64,000 nt of DNA. Source: Streptomyces sp. NBC_01216 (GTDB lineage: Bacteria > Actinomycetota > Actinomycetes > Streptomycetales > Streptomycetaceae). The DNA lies in NCBI RefSeq assembly GCF_035994945.1, contig NZ_CP108677.1, positions 4,588,001 to 4,652,000 of the forward strand, read 5' to 3'. Position 1 is the stretch's first letter. The number at the start of each line of letters is the position of its first letter. The translations under genes and the position numbers were made by a program. This document shows, in pieces, positions 1 to 8,605 of the stretch. A model generated the notes under the pieces. That model did no database searches and had not been told where the DNA came from. It saw nothing but the letters and a program-made list of their open reading frames with translations.

Positions 1-1
1 A

Positions 2-289
2 GAGGCGTCAAGTGTCTTCGGTTCGTACGGGACGGTGCTCGCGAAGCTGAAGGAACTCTCCGGGATTCTGGGCGACTGCCTGGAAGGCATGGGGATCGCG
101 GTCGTGGCGGCCAGCGACGGCTTCGCCCAGGTGGACGAGGAGAACCGGCGCCGGATGGCCGCCATCTTCGCGCGTACGCATACGGCCAAGGAGGCGGCCG
201 AGAAGGCGGCCCGGCGGGAGCACGGCGCGGACGGTTCGGAGCGGGTCCAGCCCGAGCAGACCGCCAGCGACACCACGCTCGGCGAGTAG
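2..289 (+). CDS. 5'-truncated small protein of a type VII secretion cluster
   Basis: The frame is open to the left edge, so the true start lies outside the window; an internal GTG at 35 also exists. It ends at TAG 287-289. The visible 95 residues are helical and hydrophilic (for example LKELSGILGDCLEGMG, then Ala/Glu/Lys-rich) with no signal peptide or membrane segment. I do not recognise a family. It lies 46 bp upstream of a WXG/PPE-like protein and a mycosin in the same direction, so by context it is probably a small ESX-like (WXG100-type) protein of a type VII secretion locus. No WXG motif is visible in the part present, so this assignment rests on position. Confidence 0.55.
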   Translation, partial: EASSVFGSYGTVLAKLKELSGILGDCLEGMGIAVVAASDGFAQVDEENRRRMAAIFARTHTAKEAAEKAARREHGADGSERVQPEQTASDTTLGE

Positions 290-335
290 CGCTCGACGCG
301 CGAGGACGTCAGGGAAGCGGGGGAAGAGACGGCAC

Positions 336-1871
336 ATGGAAATCAACGACAACGGTGGCGGCGGGGGTGGAACAAACTTCCGCTCCATGTCCCACCAGCA
401 CATGCTGGAGTGGCTCGACGCGGCCAGCAGCTTCTACGTGAAGGAGGCGGCCGACAGGCTGTCAAGCGCCGCCGCCGAGATGCGTGACATCGCGCAGCAG
501 TTGCGGTTCCGCCCTGAGCGGGTGAACTGGAAGGGCGAGGCCCCGACCGCGCTGGTGGAGTGGGGAGCGAGCCTCGCCAAATCCACCTTCAGCCTCGCGG
601 ACTACAGCGACAACGCGGCCACGTGGATGAACGAGGCGTCCAACGCCATCGCCACCGCGCAGAGCGCCATTCCGCGCTACACCTCCCACGCGGAAGCCAA
701 GGAGAACCTGGAGGCCGCGCGGAAGTACCACAACGACCCCGACTCCCAGACCATCGCGCGCAACGCACAGTCCTCCATGGCGGCGAGCGAGGAGGCCAAG
801 GCGATCGCCGCGAAGGAAGAGGCGAACCGTCAGGCTGCGGCAGCCGAGATGGAGAAGCTGTCGCAGGCGTACTCCTGGTCCGAGGACCGGATGAAGAATG
901 GCGCGACGCCGCCGACGTTTCCGCCGCCGCCTTCGGAGTACAAGCCGCCGCCTTCCCTTCGTAAACGTGACCAATATTCGTCGGAATACATCTATCCGAA
1001 TGGGAGTAGCGGCTTTGCCGCAGAGCCTGGTGCTGGAGCCGCACCCTCTCAGGGCGGCAGTTCAGCCATGGGTGTTGGCGCGGTGTCTCCCGCGGCTGAC
1101 AGCACTCTGTCTACTCGCCAGGCGCGACCCGAGGTTCCTGCGGACCTCGGTATCGACAGTGTGGGCACCCTGCCGCCCACGACAACGACGCCCTCTCCGA
1201 CGTCGAACGGTCAGCCCCCGCTGGGTCGGCCGGACGGCGGTGTGACGCTACCGGCCATCGGGGGCACGGGCGTGCTCCCGCCTCCCGTGAGTGGTGGAAC
1301 CACCGGAGGCGCGTCTCCCGGGGGTTCGCGTTCGCAGTCGGGTCTCGGCGGTCGGAGCGGTCTCGGGCACACCGGGCCTCTGGGCGGTACGGCGCGCGAG
1401 GGTATCTCCGGTGGCCGTGCCGTTCCGCAGGCTTCGGGGCGAGCGGCCACAGGCATCCCGCGCGGCACGGTGATCGGAAACGAGCACGGCACGGGCACCG
1501 GTCGCGCGCCCATGGGTCATGGGATGAGCGGTGGCCAGATGGGTTCGGGCGGTGGGCAGAGCGGCATCAGCGGCGGTCGTCGGCTCGCTGTCGAGTCGGG
1601 CGGCGTCGTGGGTGGCCGGTCGCAGCAACCGGGTACCGCGAGCGGACGCCCGTTCACACCTGGCGGTTCGGGTCTCGTCCGTGGTGGTACGCAGGGTGAC
1701 GCTGCCCGGGGAGCCGGTCAGATGGGGCGCGGTGGAATGATCTCCGGCGGCACGCGCGGCTCGGATTCCCGCCGGGACGAGAACAACGGAGAGCGGCCGG
1801 ACTACCTCGTCGAGGACGAGGAGACCTGGCAGCAGGGCGGCCGTCGCATCGCGCCGCCTGTCATCGACTGA
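336..1871 (+). CDS. WXG/PPE-like type VII secretion substrate with Gly-rich C-terminus
   Basis: A 511-residue protein with an ATG start preceded by GGGGGAAGAGAC. Residues about 15-200 are helical and carry a central VNWKGEA (W65-K66-G67), the WxG turn of ESX/PPE-like proteins. Long Ala/Glu helices follow, including AKEENLEAARKYHN-like stretches. Residues about 190-215 are proline-rich, and about 220-480 are a low-complexity Gly/Ser/Arg region with repeated GG and SGG patterns. The C-terminus is acidic (YLVEDEETW) and resembles the conserved tail of actinobacterial T7SS-associated proteins. Likely role: a large secreted substrate or surface component exported by the ESX machinery. Its neighbour 17 bp downstream is the mycosin-type protease that processes such substrates. 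There is no classical signal peptide, as expected for T7SS. Confidence 0.75.
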   Translation: MEINDNGGGGGGTNFRSMSHQHMLEWLDAASSFYVKEAADRLSSAAAEMRDIAQQLRFRPERVNWKGEAPTALVEWGASLAKSTFSLADYSDNAATWMNEASNAIATAQSAIPRYTSHAEAKENLEAARKYHNDPDSQTIARNAQSSMAASEEAKAIAAKEEANRQAAAAEMEKLSQAYSWSEDRMKNGATPPTFPPPPSEYKPPPSLRKRDQYSSEYIYPNGSSGFAAEPGAGAAPSQGGSSAMGVGAVSPAADSTLSTRQARPEVPADLGIDSVGTLPPTTTTPSPTSNGQPPLGRPDGGVTLPAIGGTGVLPPPVSGGTTGGASPGGSRSQSGLGGRSGLGHTGPLGGTAREGISGGRAVPQASGRAATGIPRGTVIGNEHGTGTGRAPMGHGMSGGQMGSGGGQSGISGGRRLAVESGGVVGGRSQQPGTASGRPFTPGGSGLVRGGTQGDAARGAGQMGRGGMISGGTRGSDSRRDENNGERPDYLVEDEETWQQGGRRIAPPVID

Positions 1872-1888
1872 GTAGCCAGAGGAACTAG

Positions 1889-3109
1889 ATGCGTACCAGC
1901 AGTATTCGTTCGGACCGCGGTCGGGCCGTCGCTTCGGCCGCTCTGGGGATGCTGCTGGTGGGCATCGCATCCACCCCGGCGCACGCGGAGTCGGTTCGTT
2001 CTCGGCAATGGCACCTGGACATCATGAGCGCCGAGAAGATCTGGGAGATCACCACGGGTCGGGGCGTCACGGTCGCCGTGATCGACAGTGGTGTGGACAA
2101 GGACAACCCGGACCTCCGGGGCCGTGTTCTCGACGGCAAGGACTTCTCGCCTGGGGACCCGGGTGACGAGCACACTGATACGACGGGGCACGGCACCGGG
2201 ATGGCCGGTCTCATCGCCGGTACGGGTGAGGCCAACGGAGGGGACGGCGCATTCGGCCTCGCGCCGGGGGCGAAGATCCTTCCGATCCGGATGCCGAACC
2301 CGGACCAGAACCAGAGTGCCAAGGTCGCCGATGAGCAGTTCAATGATGAGGTGTCACAGGCCATCCGGTTCGCAGCCGATTCCGGTGCCAAGGTCATCAA
2401 CATTTCTCTCGGCGCGACGGAGGGATCGCAGCAGCTCACCGATGCCGTGAAGTACGCCTTGGACAAGGGCTCGCTGGTCTTCTCCTCCGTGGGGAACAGC
2501 GCCGACAAGGGTAACGAGGTCGAGTATCCGGGGGCCACCCCTGGAGTGGTCGGTGTCGGAGGCGTCGACAAGAAGCTGTCGCGGGTCAAGAGCTCCCAGT
2601 ACGGCCCGCAGGTGGATCTGACCGGCCCGGGGGAGAAGACCCTCCACGCCTGTGGCGCCAATTCGGGTCTCTGTGAGTCGACCGGGACCAGTGACGCCAC
2701 CGCGCTCGCCTCGGCCTCCGCCGCTCTCATCTGGTCCAAGCATCCCGAGTGGACCAACAACCAGGTCCTCAAGGTCATGCTCAACACCGTCAACCCGCCT
2801 GCCGGCAGCGGAGAGCGCAACGACTACCTGGGCTACGGTGTGATCCGCCCGCTTCGCGCGCTCAAGACCCCCGGGGACCCCGGTCCCGCCGATGTCCGGC
2901 CGATTCCGGATCTGCCCGCCCCGGAGTCCCCGTCGCCGTCTGGTGCGCCTTCCCAGCCGTCCGAGCAGTCCGGCGCCGCCGCGCCGGGCTCCGTTGCCCA
3001 GGAGGAGAGTGGCAGCAAGTCCGGCCTCTGGGTCGCCCTCGGTATCGGCGCCGCCGTGCTCGTCGGTGCGGCGGTCGCCGTGCCGGTCGTGCGTTCCCGG
3101 CGTCGTTGA
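1889..3109 (+). CDS. mycP-like: Mycosin-type S8 subtilisin-like serine protease of type VII secretion
   Basis: A 406-residue protein, start ATG with GAGGAA upstream. An N-terminal signal peptide runs to AHA (about residue 33). The S8 catalytic triad is visible: D66 in VAVIDSGVD, H101 in TGHGTGMAG and S268 in GTSDATALAS, with the oxyanion Asn likely in SSVGNSAD. A Pro/Ser-rich linker (about 340-370) precedes a C-terminal membrane anchor (GLWVALGIGAAVLVGAAVAV) and a basic RSRRR tail. This is the mycosin layout: secreted protease domain tethered by a C-terminal helix. In ESX systems mycosins stabilise the secretion complex and cleave some substrates. It sits 17 bp behind the WXG/PPE-like gene, so the two are probably cotranscribed. 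Confidence 0.88.
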   Translation: MRTSSIRSDRGRAVASAALGMLLVGIASTPAHAESVRSRQWHLDIMSAEKIWEITTGRGVTVAVIDSGVDKDNPDLRGRVLDGKDFSPGDPGDEHTDTTGHGTGMAGLIAGTGEANGGDGAFGLAPGAKILPIRMPNPDQNQSAKVADEQFNDEVSQAIRFAADSGAKVINISLGATEGSQQLTDAVKYALDKGSLVFSSVGNSADKGNEVEYPGATPGVVGVGGVDKKLSRVKSSQYGPQVDLTGPGEKTLHACGANSGLCESTGTSDATALASASAALIWSKHPEWTNNQVLKVMLNTVNPPAGSGERNDYLGYGVIRPLRALKTPGDPGPADVRPIPDLPAPESPSPSGAPSQPSEQSGAAAPGSVAQEESGSKSGLWVALGIGAAVLVGAAVAVPVVRSRRR

Positions 3110-3415
3110 CGGCCGACAGGACCCAACGGTTCCCGCGGAGGGACCTGGCAGGCCCTTCGTAGGTCTCCTCGCGATCTGCGGAAGGGCCGCCAGGGGGCCG
3201 GCCGCGGGTCCTCACCGGCCGGTACGGCCGTTCCGCGGCGGGGACGCCACGTTCGGGCGTGACGGTTCCGCCCGCGAGTCCCCCTGCCGGCCGCCCCGGC
3301 GCCGGACCACTCGCCGCCCCACCGCCTCGGGGTGGTCGGTCCTACGACCAACGGACGAGGGCGTCGCGACTCGCGACAGGGCCCATTCCGCTGGTCGACC
3401 CTTACTCTGAGGGGC
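3110..3415. other. Intergenic region without a convincing gene
   Basis: 306 bp between the mycosin gene and the MFS gene. It is very GC-rich. In-frame upstream starts for the MFS gene exist (GTG 3332) but the extra residues look non-coding. I see no clear terminator hairpin followed by T residues and no RNA gene. It presumably carries the promoter of the MFS gene. Confidence 0.5.
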
Positions 3416-4906
3416 ATGAGTGTCCTGGAGCCCCGCGACGCCGACGTCGCCCCGGCCGGAGAACCCGACGTCGTCCGGGCCGGAGAACCCGCAGCTCCTC
3501 CGAGTGCCGGAGGCTCCGTACTCGACCGGGACCACCGGGCGCTCACGACCGGCGTCGTCTGCGTCGTCCTCCTCATCGCCTTCGAGGCGACGGCCGTCGG
3601 CACCGCCATGCCGGTCGCGGCGCGGGAACTGCACGGCATCCCCCTCTACGCCTTCGCGTTCTCCGCCTACTTCACCACCAGCCTCTTCGGGATGGTCCTG
3701 GCCGGGCAGTGGTCGGACCGCGGCGGCCCGCTCGCGCCGCTCACCACGGGCATGTCCGCCTTCGCCGCGGGGCTCCTGCTCGCCGGCACCGCGAGCGGCA
3801 TGTGGCCCTTCATCCTCGGCCGGGCCGTGCAGGGCCTCGGCGGGGGACTGGTGATCGTCGGGCTGTACGTGGTCGTCAGCCGCGCCTACTCCGAGCAGCT
3901 GCGGCCCGCGATCATGGCCGCCTTCGCGGCCTGCTGGGTCGTCCCCTCGGTCGTCGGACCCCTCGTGTCCGGAACGATCACCGAGCATCTCGGATGGCGC
4001 TGGGTGTTCCTCGGGATCCCCGCGCTCGTGGTCCTCCCGCTGGCGGTCGCCCTGCCCGCGATCCGTCGCACCGCCTCCGGCCCCGCCGATCCGGCCGCGC
4101 CGGTGCCGCCGTACGACCGGCGGCGCATCCGCCGCGCGCTCGCCCTGTCCGCCGGGGCGGGCCTGCTCCAGTACGCGGCGCAGGACCTCCGCCCGTTCTC
4201 ACTGCTTCCGGCCGCCGCCGGGGCCGCGCTCCTCGTGCCCGCGGCCCTCGGACTGCTGCCGCGCGGCACCTACCGCGCGGTGCGCGGGCTGCCCGCCGTG
4301 GTGCTCCTGCGGGGTATCTCGGCGGGGGCCTTCATCGCCGCCGAGTCCTTCGTCCCGCTGATGCTGGTCACCCAGCGTGGCCTGAGTCCCACCCTGGCCG
4401 GCCTGTCACTGGCGGTCGGTGGCGCGACCTGGGCACTGGGCTCCTACGTGCAGTCCCGGCCCTGGACGGAGCCGTACCGCGAGCGGCTCGTGGTGATCGG
4501 CATGCTGCTCGTCGCGACGGCGATCGCGACCGCGCCGAGCGTGTTGGTCGCCTCGGTGCCGGTGTGGACCGTCGCGGTGGCGTGGGCGTTCGGCTGCCTG
4601 GGGATGGGCCTGGTGATCGCCTCGACGAGCGTGCTGCTCTTGAAGCTGTCCGCGCCCGCGGAGGCGGGCGCCAACTCGGCGGCCCTCCAGATCTCGGACG
4701 GTCTGTCGAACGTCATCCTGCTGGCGGCCGGCGGCGCGGCCTTCGCGGCCCTCGGTGGTGGGGCGATCGGGCACGGGACGGCGGCGGCCGCCGGTACCGT
4801 CTCGCATCCGTCCGCGTTCGTGGTGGTCTTCCTGCCGATGGCGGGCGTGGCGGCGGTCGGGGCGTGGGTGGCGACGCGGCTGGGCGGCCCGGCACCGCGT
4901 CCCTGA
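3416..4906 (+). CDS. MFS transporter, drug-efflux type
   Basis: A 496-residue polytopic membrane protein. I chose ATG 3416 (MSVLEPRDADV) over the upstream GTG at 3332 because hydrophobic sequence begins only after about residue 45 and the extra stretch is arginine-rich and non-coding in character. The first helix is followed by MPVAARELHGIPLYAFAFSA and an MFS motif A-like loop, GQWSDRGGPLAP, between helices 2 and 3. The remainder alternates hydrophobic helices with short basic loops, and the size suits 12-14 helices. It probably exports a small molecule by proton antiport. The substrate cannot be told from sequence, and no regulator lies directly adjacent. Confidence 0.85.
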   Translation: MSVLEPRDADVAPAGEPDVVRAGEPAAPPSAGGSVLDRDHRALTTGVVCVVLLIAFEATAVGTAMPVAARELHGIPLYAFAFSAYFTTSLFGMVLAGQWSDRGGPLAPLTTGMSAFAAGLLLAGTASGMWPFILGRAVQGLGGGLVIVGLYVVVSRAYSEQLRPAIMAAFAACWVVPSVVGPLVSGTITEHLGWRWVFLGIPALVVLPLAVALPAIRRTASGPADPAAPVPPYDRRRIRRALALSAGAGLLQYAAQDLRPFSLLPAAAGAALLVPAALGLLPRGTYRAVRGLPAVVLLRGISAGAFIAAESFVPLMLVTQRGLSPTLAGLSLAVGGATWALGSYVQSRPWTEPYRERLVVIGMLLVATAIATAPSVLVASVPVWTVAVAWAFGCLGMGLVIASTSVLLLKLSAPAEAGANSAALQISDGLSNVILLAAGGAAFAALGGGAIGHGTAAAAGTVSHPSAFVVVFLPMAGVAAVGAWVATRLGGPAPRP

Positions 4907-5045
4907 GACCGTCGGCAGGCGGACGAGCCACGCGCCACAGGGCCGAAGCCCTGCGCCGCCACGTGTCCCTGGAGGCCACGCTCGTCCGGGGGGCCGCCCT
5001 GCGACTGGCCGCGCGGCACGCTCCCCTGCTGCGCAGACTCGGCGA

Positions 5046-5426
5046 ATGAACAGCCGCTTCCTCACCCTCGCCGAGGTGACGGAGATCGCCGGGGTCGCCT
5101 TCGGCGGCGAGGCCGCGCCCGAGCTCCGGGCGCCGGGGCTGCTGGAGTCCGCCGTACACCGGCCCCGGGCCCGGATGTTCGGACAGAGCGCCTACCGCGA
5201 CCTGTACGAGCAGGCCGCCGCCCTGCTGCACGCCGTCGCCACGAACCACCCCTTCGTCGACGGGAACAAGCGCGCGGCCTGGCTCTCCGCCGCGGTCTTC
5301 CTGGCGGTCAACGGAGTCGATCTCGCCGAGGTGGATCAGGACCGGGCGTATGCCCTGGTCATCGATGTCGCCGGTGGCGTGCAGACGGACATTCCGGGTA
5401 TCGCGGAGCGACTGCGGGACTTGTGA
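5046..5426 (+). CDS. doc-like: Fic/Doc (death-on-curing) family toxin
   Basis: A 126-residue protein with the Fic active-site loop HPFVDGNKR at residues 68-76. This is the Doc form (HxFxxxNKR), in which the toxin phosphorylates EF-Tu rather than AMPylating targets. The start ATG overlaps (ATGA) the stop of an open frame ending at 5049. Doc genes normally follow a small antitoxin; here only a very short arginine-rich frame is available (see findings), so the partner is uncertain. The protein has the usual length of Doc and no visible truncation. A solitary Fic protein or a degenerate toxin-antitoxin pair are both possible. Confidence 0.85.
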   Translation: MNSRFLTLAEVTEIAGVAFGGEAAPELRAPGLLESAVHRPRARMFGQSAYRDLYEQAAALLHAVATNHPFVDGNKRAAWLSAAVFLAVNGVDLAEVDQDRAYALVIDVAGGVQTDIPGIAERLRDL

Positions 5427-5534
5427 GGACCGTCTCACAGGCCCCGGCCACGGCCTTGTACGCGCCGGGTCGCGGCGACCGCACCGGTAGGGTGGCCCGG
5501 TTGTCATATCTGGACGAGCGTCGAACCGGAGACC

Positions 5535-7325
5535 GTGACTACCACCGCCACCTCCTCCCACCACCTCTCTCCCGCCTTCCCGGGCCGTGCCCCCTGGGGT
5601 ACCGCCAACAAGCTGCGTGCCTGGCAGCAGGGCGCCATGGAGAAGTACATCCAGGAGCAGCCCCGCGACTTCCTCGCGGTCGCGACCCCCGGGGCCGGAA
5701 AGACCACCTTCGCGCTGACCCTCGCGTCCTGGCTGTTGCACCACCACGTCGTGCAGCAGATCACCGTCGTCGCGCCCACCGAGCACCTGAAGAAGCAGTG
5801 GGCCGCGGCGGCCGCCCGGATAGGGATCAAACTCGATCCCGACTACAGCGCCGGACCGCTCAGCAAGGAGTACCAGGGCGTCGCCATCACCTACGCCGGT
5901 GTCGGTGTCCGCCCGATGCTGCACCGCAACCGCTGTGAACAGCGCAAGACCCTGGTGATCCTCGACGAGATCCACCACGCCGGTGACTCCAAGTCCTGGG
6001 GCGAGGCGTGCCTGGAGGCGTTCGACCCGGCCACCCGTCGACTCGCCCTCACCGGTACGCCCTTTCGCTCCGACACCAACCCCATCCCCTTCGTCACCTA
6101 CGAGGAGGGCAACGACGGGATCCGGCGGTCCTCCGCGGACTACACCTACGGCTACGGCAACGCCCTCGGCGACGGGGTCGTTCGGCCCGTGATCTTCCTC
6201 AGCTACAGCGGCAACATGCGCTGGCGCACCAAAGCGGGAGACGAGATCGCCGCCCGTCTCGGCGAGCCGATGACCAAGGACGCCGTCTCCCAGGCATGGC
6301 GCACCGCCCTGGACCCGCGCGGCGACTGGATGCCCAACGTGCTGCGCGCCGCCGACCAGCGGCTTACGGAGGTCAGGAAGGGTATCCCGGACGCCGGCGG
6401 CCTCGTGATCGCCTCCGACCAGGACTCCGCGCGTGCCTACGCCAAGCTCATCCGGGAGATCACCGGCAGCAAGGCCACGGTCGTCCTCTCCGACGAGGCC
6501 GCCGCCTCGAAGCGGATCGACGAGTTCAGCGGGAACGACGACCGCTGGATGGTCGCCGTCCGCATGGTGTCCGAGGGTGTCGACGTGCCCCGCCTCGCCG
6601 TCGGCGTGTACGCCACCACCATCTCGACCCCGCTGTTCTTCGCGCAGGCCGTCGGACGTTTCGTGCGTTCGCGCAGGCGCGGCGAGACCGCGTCGGTGTT
6701 CCTTCCCACGATCCCCAACCTCCTCGGCTTCGCCAACGAGATGGAGGTCGAGCGCGACCACGTTCTCGACCGGCCGAAGAAGGACGGCGAGGAGGACCCC
6801 TACGCCGAGTCCGAGAAGGAGATGGCGGAGGCGGAGAAGCAGCAGGACGAGGACACCGGCGAGCAGGACATGCTGCCCTTCGAGGCGCTGGAGTCCGACG
6901 CCGTCTTCGACCGCGTCCTCTACGACGGCGCCGAGTTCGGCATGCAGGCCCACCCGGGAAGCGAGGAGGAGCAGGACTACCTCGGCATCCCCGGGCTCCT
7001 CGAACCCGATCAGGTGCAGCTGCTCCTCCAGAAGCGCCAGGCCCGGCAGATCGCACACAGCCGGAAGAAGCCGGACACCGAAGCGGACCTCCTCGAACTT
7101 CCCGCCGAACGGCGACCCGTCGTGTCGCACAAGGAACTCCTGGAGCTGCGCAAGCAGCTCAACACGATGGTCGGGGCGTATGTCCATCAGAGCGGCAAAC
7201 CGCACGGGGTCGTCCACACCGAACTGCGCCGGGTGTGCGGCGGGCCGCCGAGCGCCGAGGCGACGGCCGGACAGATCCGCGAGCGGATCAAGAAAGTACA
7301 GGAATGGGCGACCCGCATGCGCTGA
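5535..7325 (+). CDS. DEAD/DEAH-box SF2 helicase
   Basis: A 596-residue protein with GTG start after ACCGGAGACC. Motif I (Walker A) is TPGAGKTT at 51-58, motif II is DEIHH at 144-148, motif III is LTGTPFRSD near 172, and a motif V/VI region reads MVSEGVDVPRLAVGVYAT followed by AQAVGRFVRSRRRGE. The first RecA lobe is preceded by RAWQQGAMEKYI, a Q-rich entry typical of the XPB/type I and III restriction helicase branch. The C-terminal 170 residues are charged (many E/D/K) and helical and unlike a known domain. Role: ATP-dependent duplex or RNA translocase; the specific pathway is unknown. A strong terminator follows 22 bp after the stop, so it appears monocistronic. Confidence 0.85.
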   Translation: MTTTATSSHHLSPAFPGRAPWGTANKLRAWQQGAMEKYIQEQPRDFLAVATPGAGKTTFALTLASWLLHHHVVQQITVVAPTEHLKKQWAAAAARIGIKLDPDYSAGPLSKEYQGVAITYAGVGVRPMLHRNRCEQRKTLVILDEIHHAGDSKSWGEACLEAFDPATRRLALTGTPFRSDTNPIPFVTYEEGNDGIRRSSADYTYGYGNALGDGVVRPVIFLSYSGNMRWRTKAGDEIAARLGEPMTKDAVSQAWRTALDPRGDWMPNVLRAADQRLTEVRKGIPDAGGLVIASDQDSARAYAKLIREITGSKATVVLSDEAAASKRIDEFSGNDDRWMVAVRMVSEGVDVPRLAVGVYATTISTPLFFAQAVGRFVRSRRRGETASVFLPTIPNLLGFANEMEVERDHVLDRPKKDGEEDPYAESEKEMAEAEKQQDEDTGEQDMLPFEALESDAVFDRVLYDGAEFGMQAHPGSEEEQDYLGIPGLLEPDQVQLLLQKRQARQIAHSRKKPDTEADLLELPAERRPVVSHKELLELRKQLNTMVGAYVHQSGKPHGVVHTELRRVCGGPPSAEATAGQIRERIKKVQEWATRMR

Positions 7326-7347
7326 CCTGCGGGAACAGGAGGATCTC

Positions 7348-7380
7348 GGGCCCGTGCGCACCGCTGCGCACGGGCCCTTT
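7348..7380 (+). terminator. Strong intrinsic terminator of the helicase gene
   Basis: A perfect 13-bp stem (GGGCCCGTGCGCA with TGCGCACGGGCCC), 4-nt loop CCGC, followed by TTT. It starts 22 bp after the helicase stop. Confidence 0.85.
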
Positions 7381-7740
7381 CCCGGTGCGCGGCGGAGGCT
7401 TCGGGGGAGTGGTCCGAGCGCCACGGCGGGGCTCCGGCCGCGGCCCGTGATGCCCGGCCGACATAGTCGATCTTGTCCGCTGAAGTCCGCAGTCCGAACG
7501 ACTTTGTTCGCTAATCGCCTCTATCCGGTCGCCCGCGCCCGGATTCTGGACGAGGTCTTCCGCTGAGCGGAGTGGGTCGCTACTGTCCCCCGCAATGCAA
7601 TCGCCCCGTGGCAGCGCCGCCGCGGAGCGCAGCCGGTGCGCATGGCCTGCCGGCGGCCTCTGACGTGCGTCGCCGACGGGACCGGTGTCGCAGCTCTCGT
7701 TTGAAGGACCGCCGTCACTCACTCCGAAGGAGAGGGCGTC
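7381..7740. other. Intergenic region upstream of the IclR regulator
   Basis: 360 bp without a supportable gene. It holds a small dyad CGAAC-N6-GTTCG at 7495-7510, which could be an operator for the downstream IclR regulator (inference only). AAGGAGAGGGC lies directly before the GTG at 7741. Confidence 0.45.
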
Positions 7741-8382
7741 GTGACCGCGGAAACCTCCCAGACGCTCGACCGGGGACTCAGAGTCCTCAAACTGCTCGCC
7801 GACACCGACCACGGCCTGACCGTCACCGAGTTGTCCAACAAACTCGGGGTCAACAGGACCGTCGTCTACCGTCTGCTCGCCACACTCGAACAGCACGCTC
7901 TGGTGCGCCGCGACCTCGGCGGGCGTGCCCGCGTCGGTCTCGGCGTGCTCCGGCTGGGCCGCCAGGTCCATCCGCTGGTACGCGAGGCGGCGCTCCCGGC
8001 GCTGCGCTCGCTCGCCGAGGACATAGGTGCCACCGCCCACCTCACCCTGGTCGACGGGGCGGAGGCGCTGGCGGTCGCGGTCGTCGAACCGACCTGGACC
8101 GACTACCACGTGGCCTACCGGGCCGGTTTCCGGCACCCGCTGGACCGGGGCGCGGCGGGCCGGGCCATCCTGGCCGCCCGGCAGGGCAACCTGATCGAAC
8201 CGGGCTTCACGCTCACCCACGGCGAGCTGGAGGCCGGCGCGAGCGGCGCCGCGGCACCCCTGGTCGGGATCACCGGCATAGAGGGCAGCGTGGGTGTCGT
8301 GATGCTCGCGGACGCCGTACCGGAGCGCGTCGGCCCGCGCGTGGTGGACGCCGCCCGGGAAGTGGCGGACGCACTGCGCTGA
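7741..8382 (+). CDS. IclR-family transcriptional regulator
   Basis: A 213-residue protein, GTG start preceded by AAGGAGAGGGCGTC. The N-terminal winged helix-turn-helix spans about residues 8-62 (LTVTELSNKLGVNRTVVYRL), followed by the IclR effector domain with GATAHLTLVDGAEALAVAVV and HPLDRGAAGRAILAA. It is shorter than the usual ~250 residues, ending in a compact C-terminal helix, but all core elements are present. It stands alone between unrelated genes, so its regulon is unknown. A dyad 230 bp upstream may be an autoregulatory site. Confidence 0.88.
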   Translation: MTAETSQTLDRGLRVLKLLADTDHGLTVTELSNKLGVNRTVVYRLLATLEQHALVRRDLGGRARVGLGVLRLGRQVHPLVREAALPALRSLAEDIGATAHLTLVDGAEALAVAVVEPTWTDYHVAYRAGFRHPLDRGAAGRAILAARQGNLIEPGFTLTHGELEAGASGAAAPLVGITGIEGSVGVVMLADAVPERVGPRVVDAAREVADALR

Positions 8383-8605
8383 CGGTCACGCGCGGAAGAG
8401 GCCCGCACCGCTCTCCCGGCACCCGCGCTCCACGCCAATCCAGCGCCACGCCCGGTCGCACCCCCGCCGCGTCCGTCCGGGCTCCGGGGACCCCGGAGCA
8501 GGCGTCCCCGGACGCGCTCCGGGGAAGCGGCGGCGGGCCCACCGGCGAGCGGGCCGGTCCGTGGCCCCGGGCCGTACACGGCGGGCCGACCAGTAGATTG
8601 GGGGC

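Noticed and set aside
4713..7424. A 903-codon open frame on the minus strand opposite the helicase gene
   Set aside because: It is antisense to a protein with clear helicase motifs and itself shows no domain. Long antisense frames are expected in DNA with this G/C bias.
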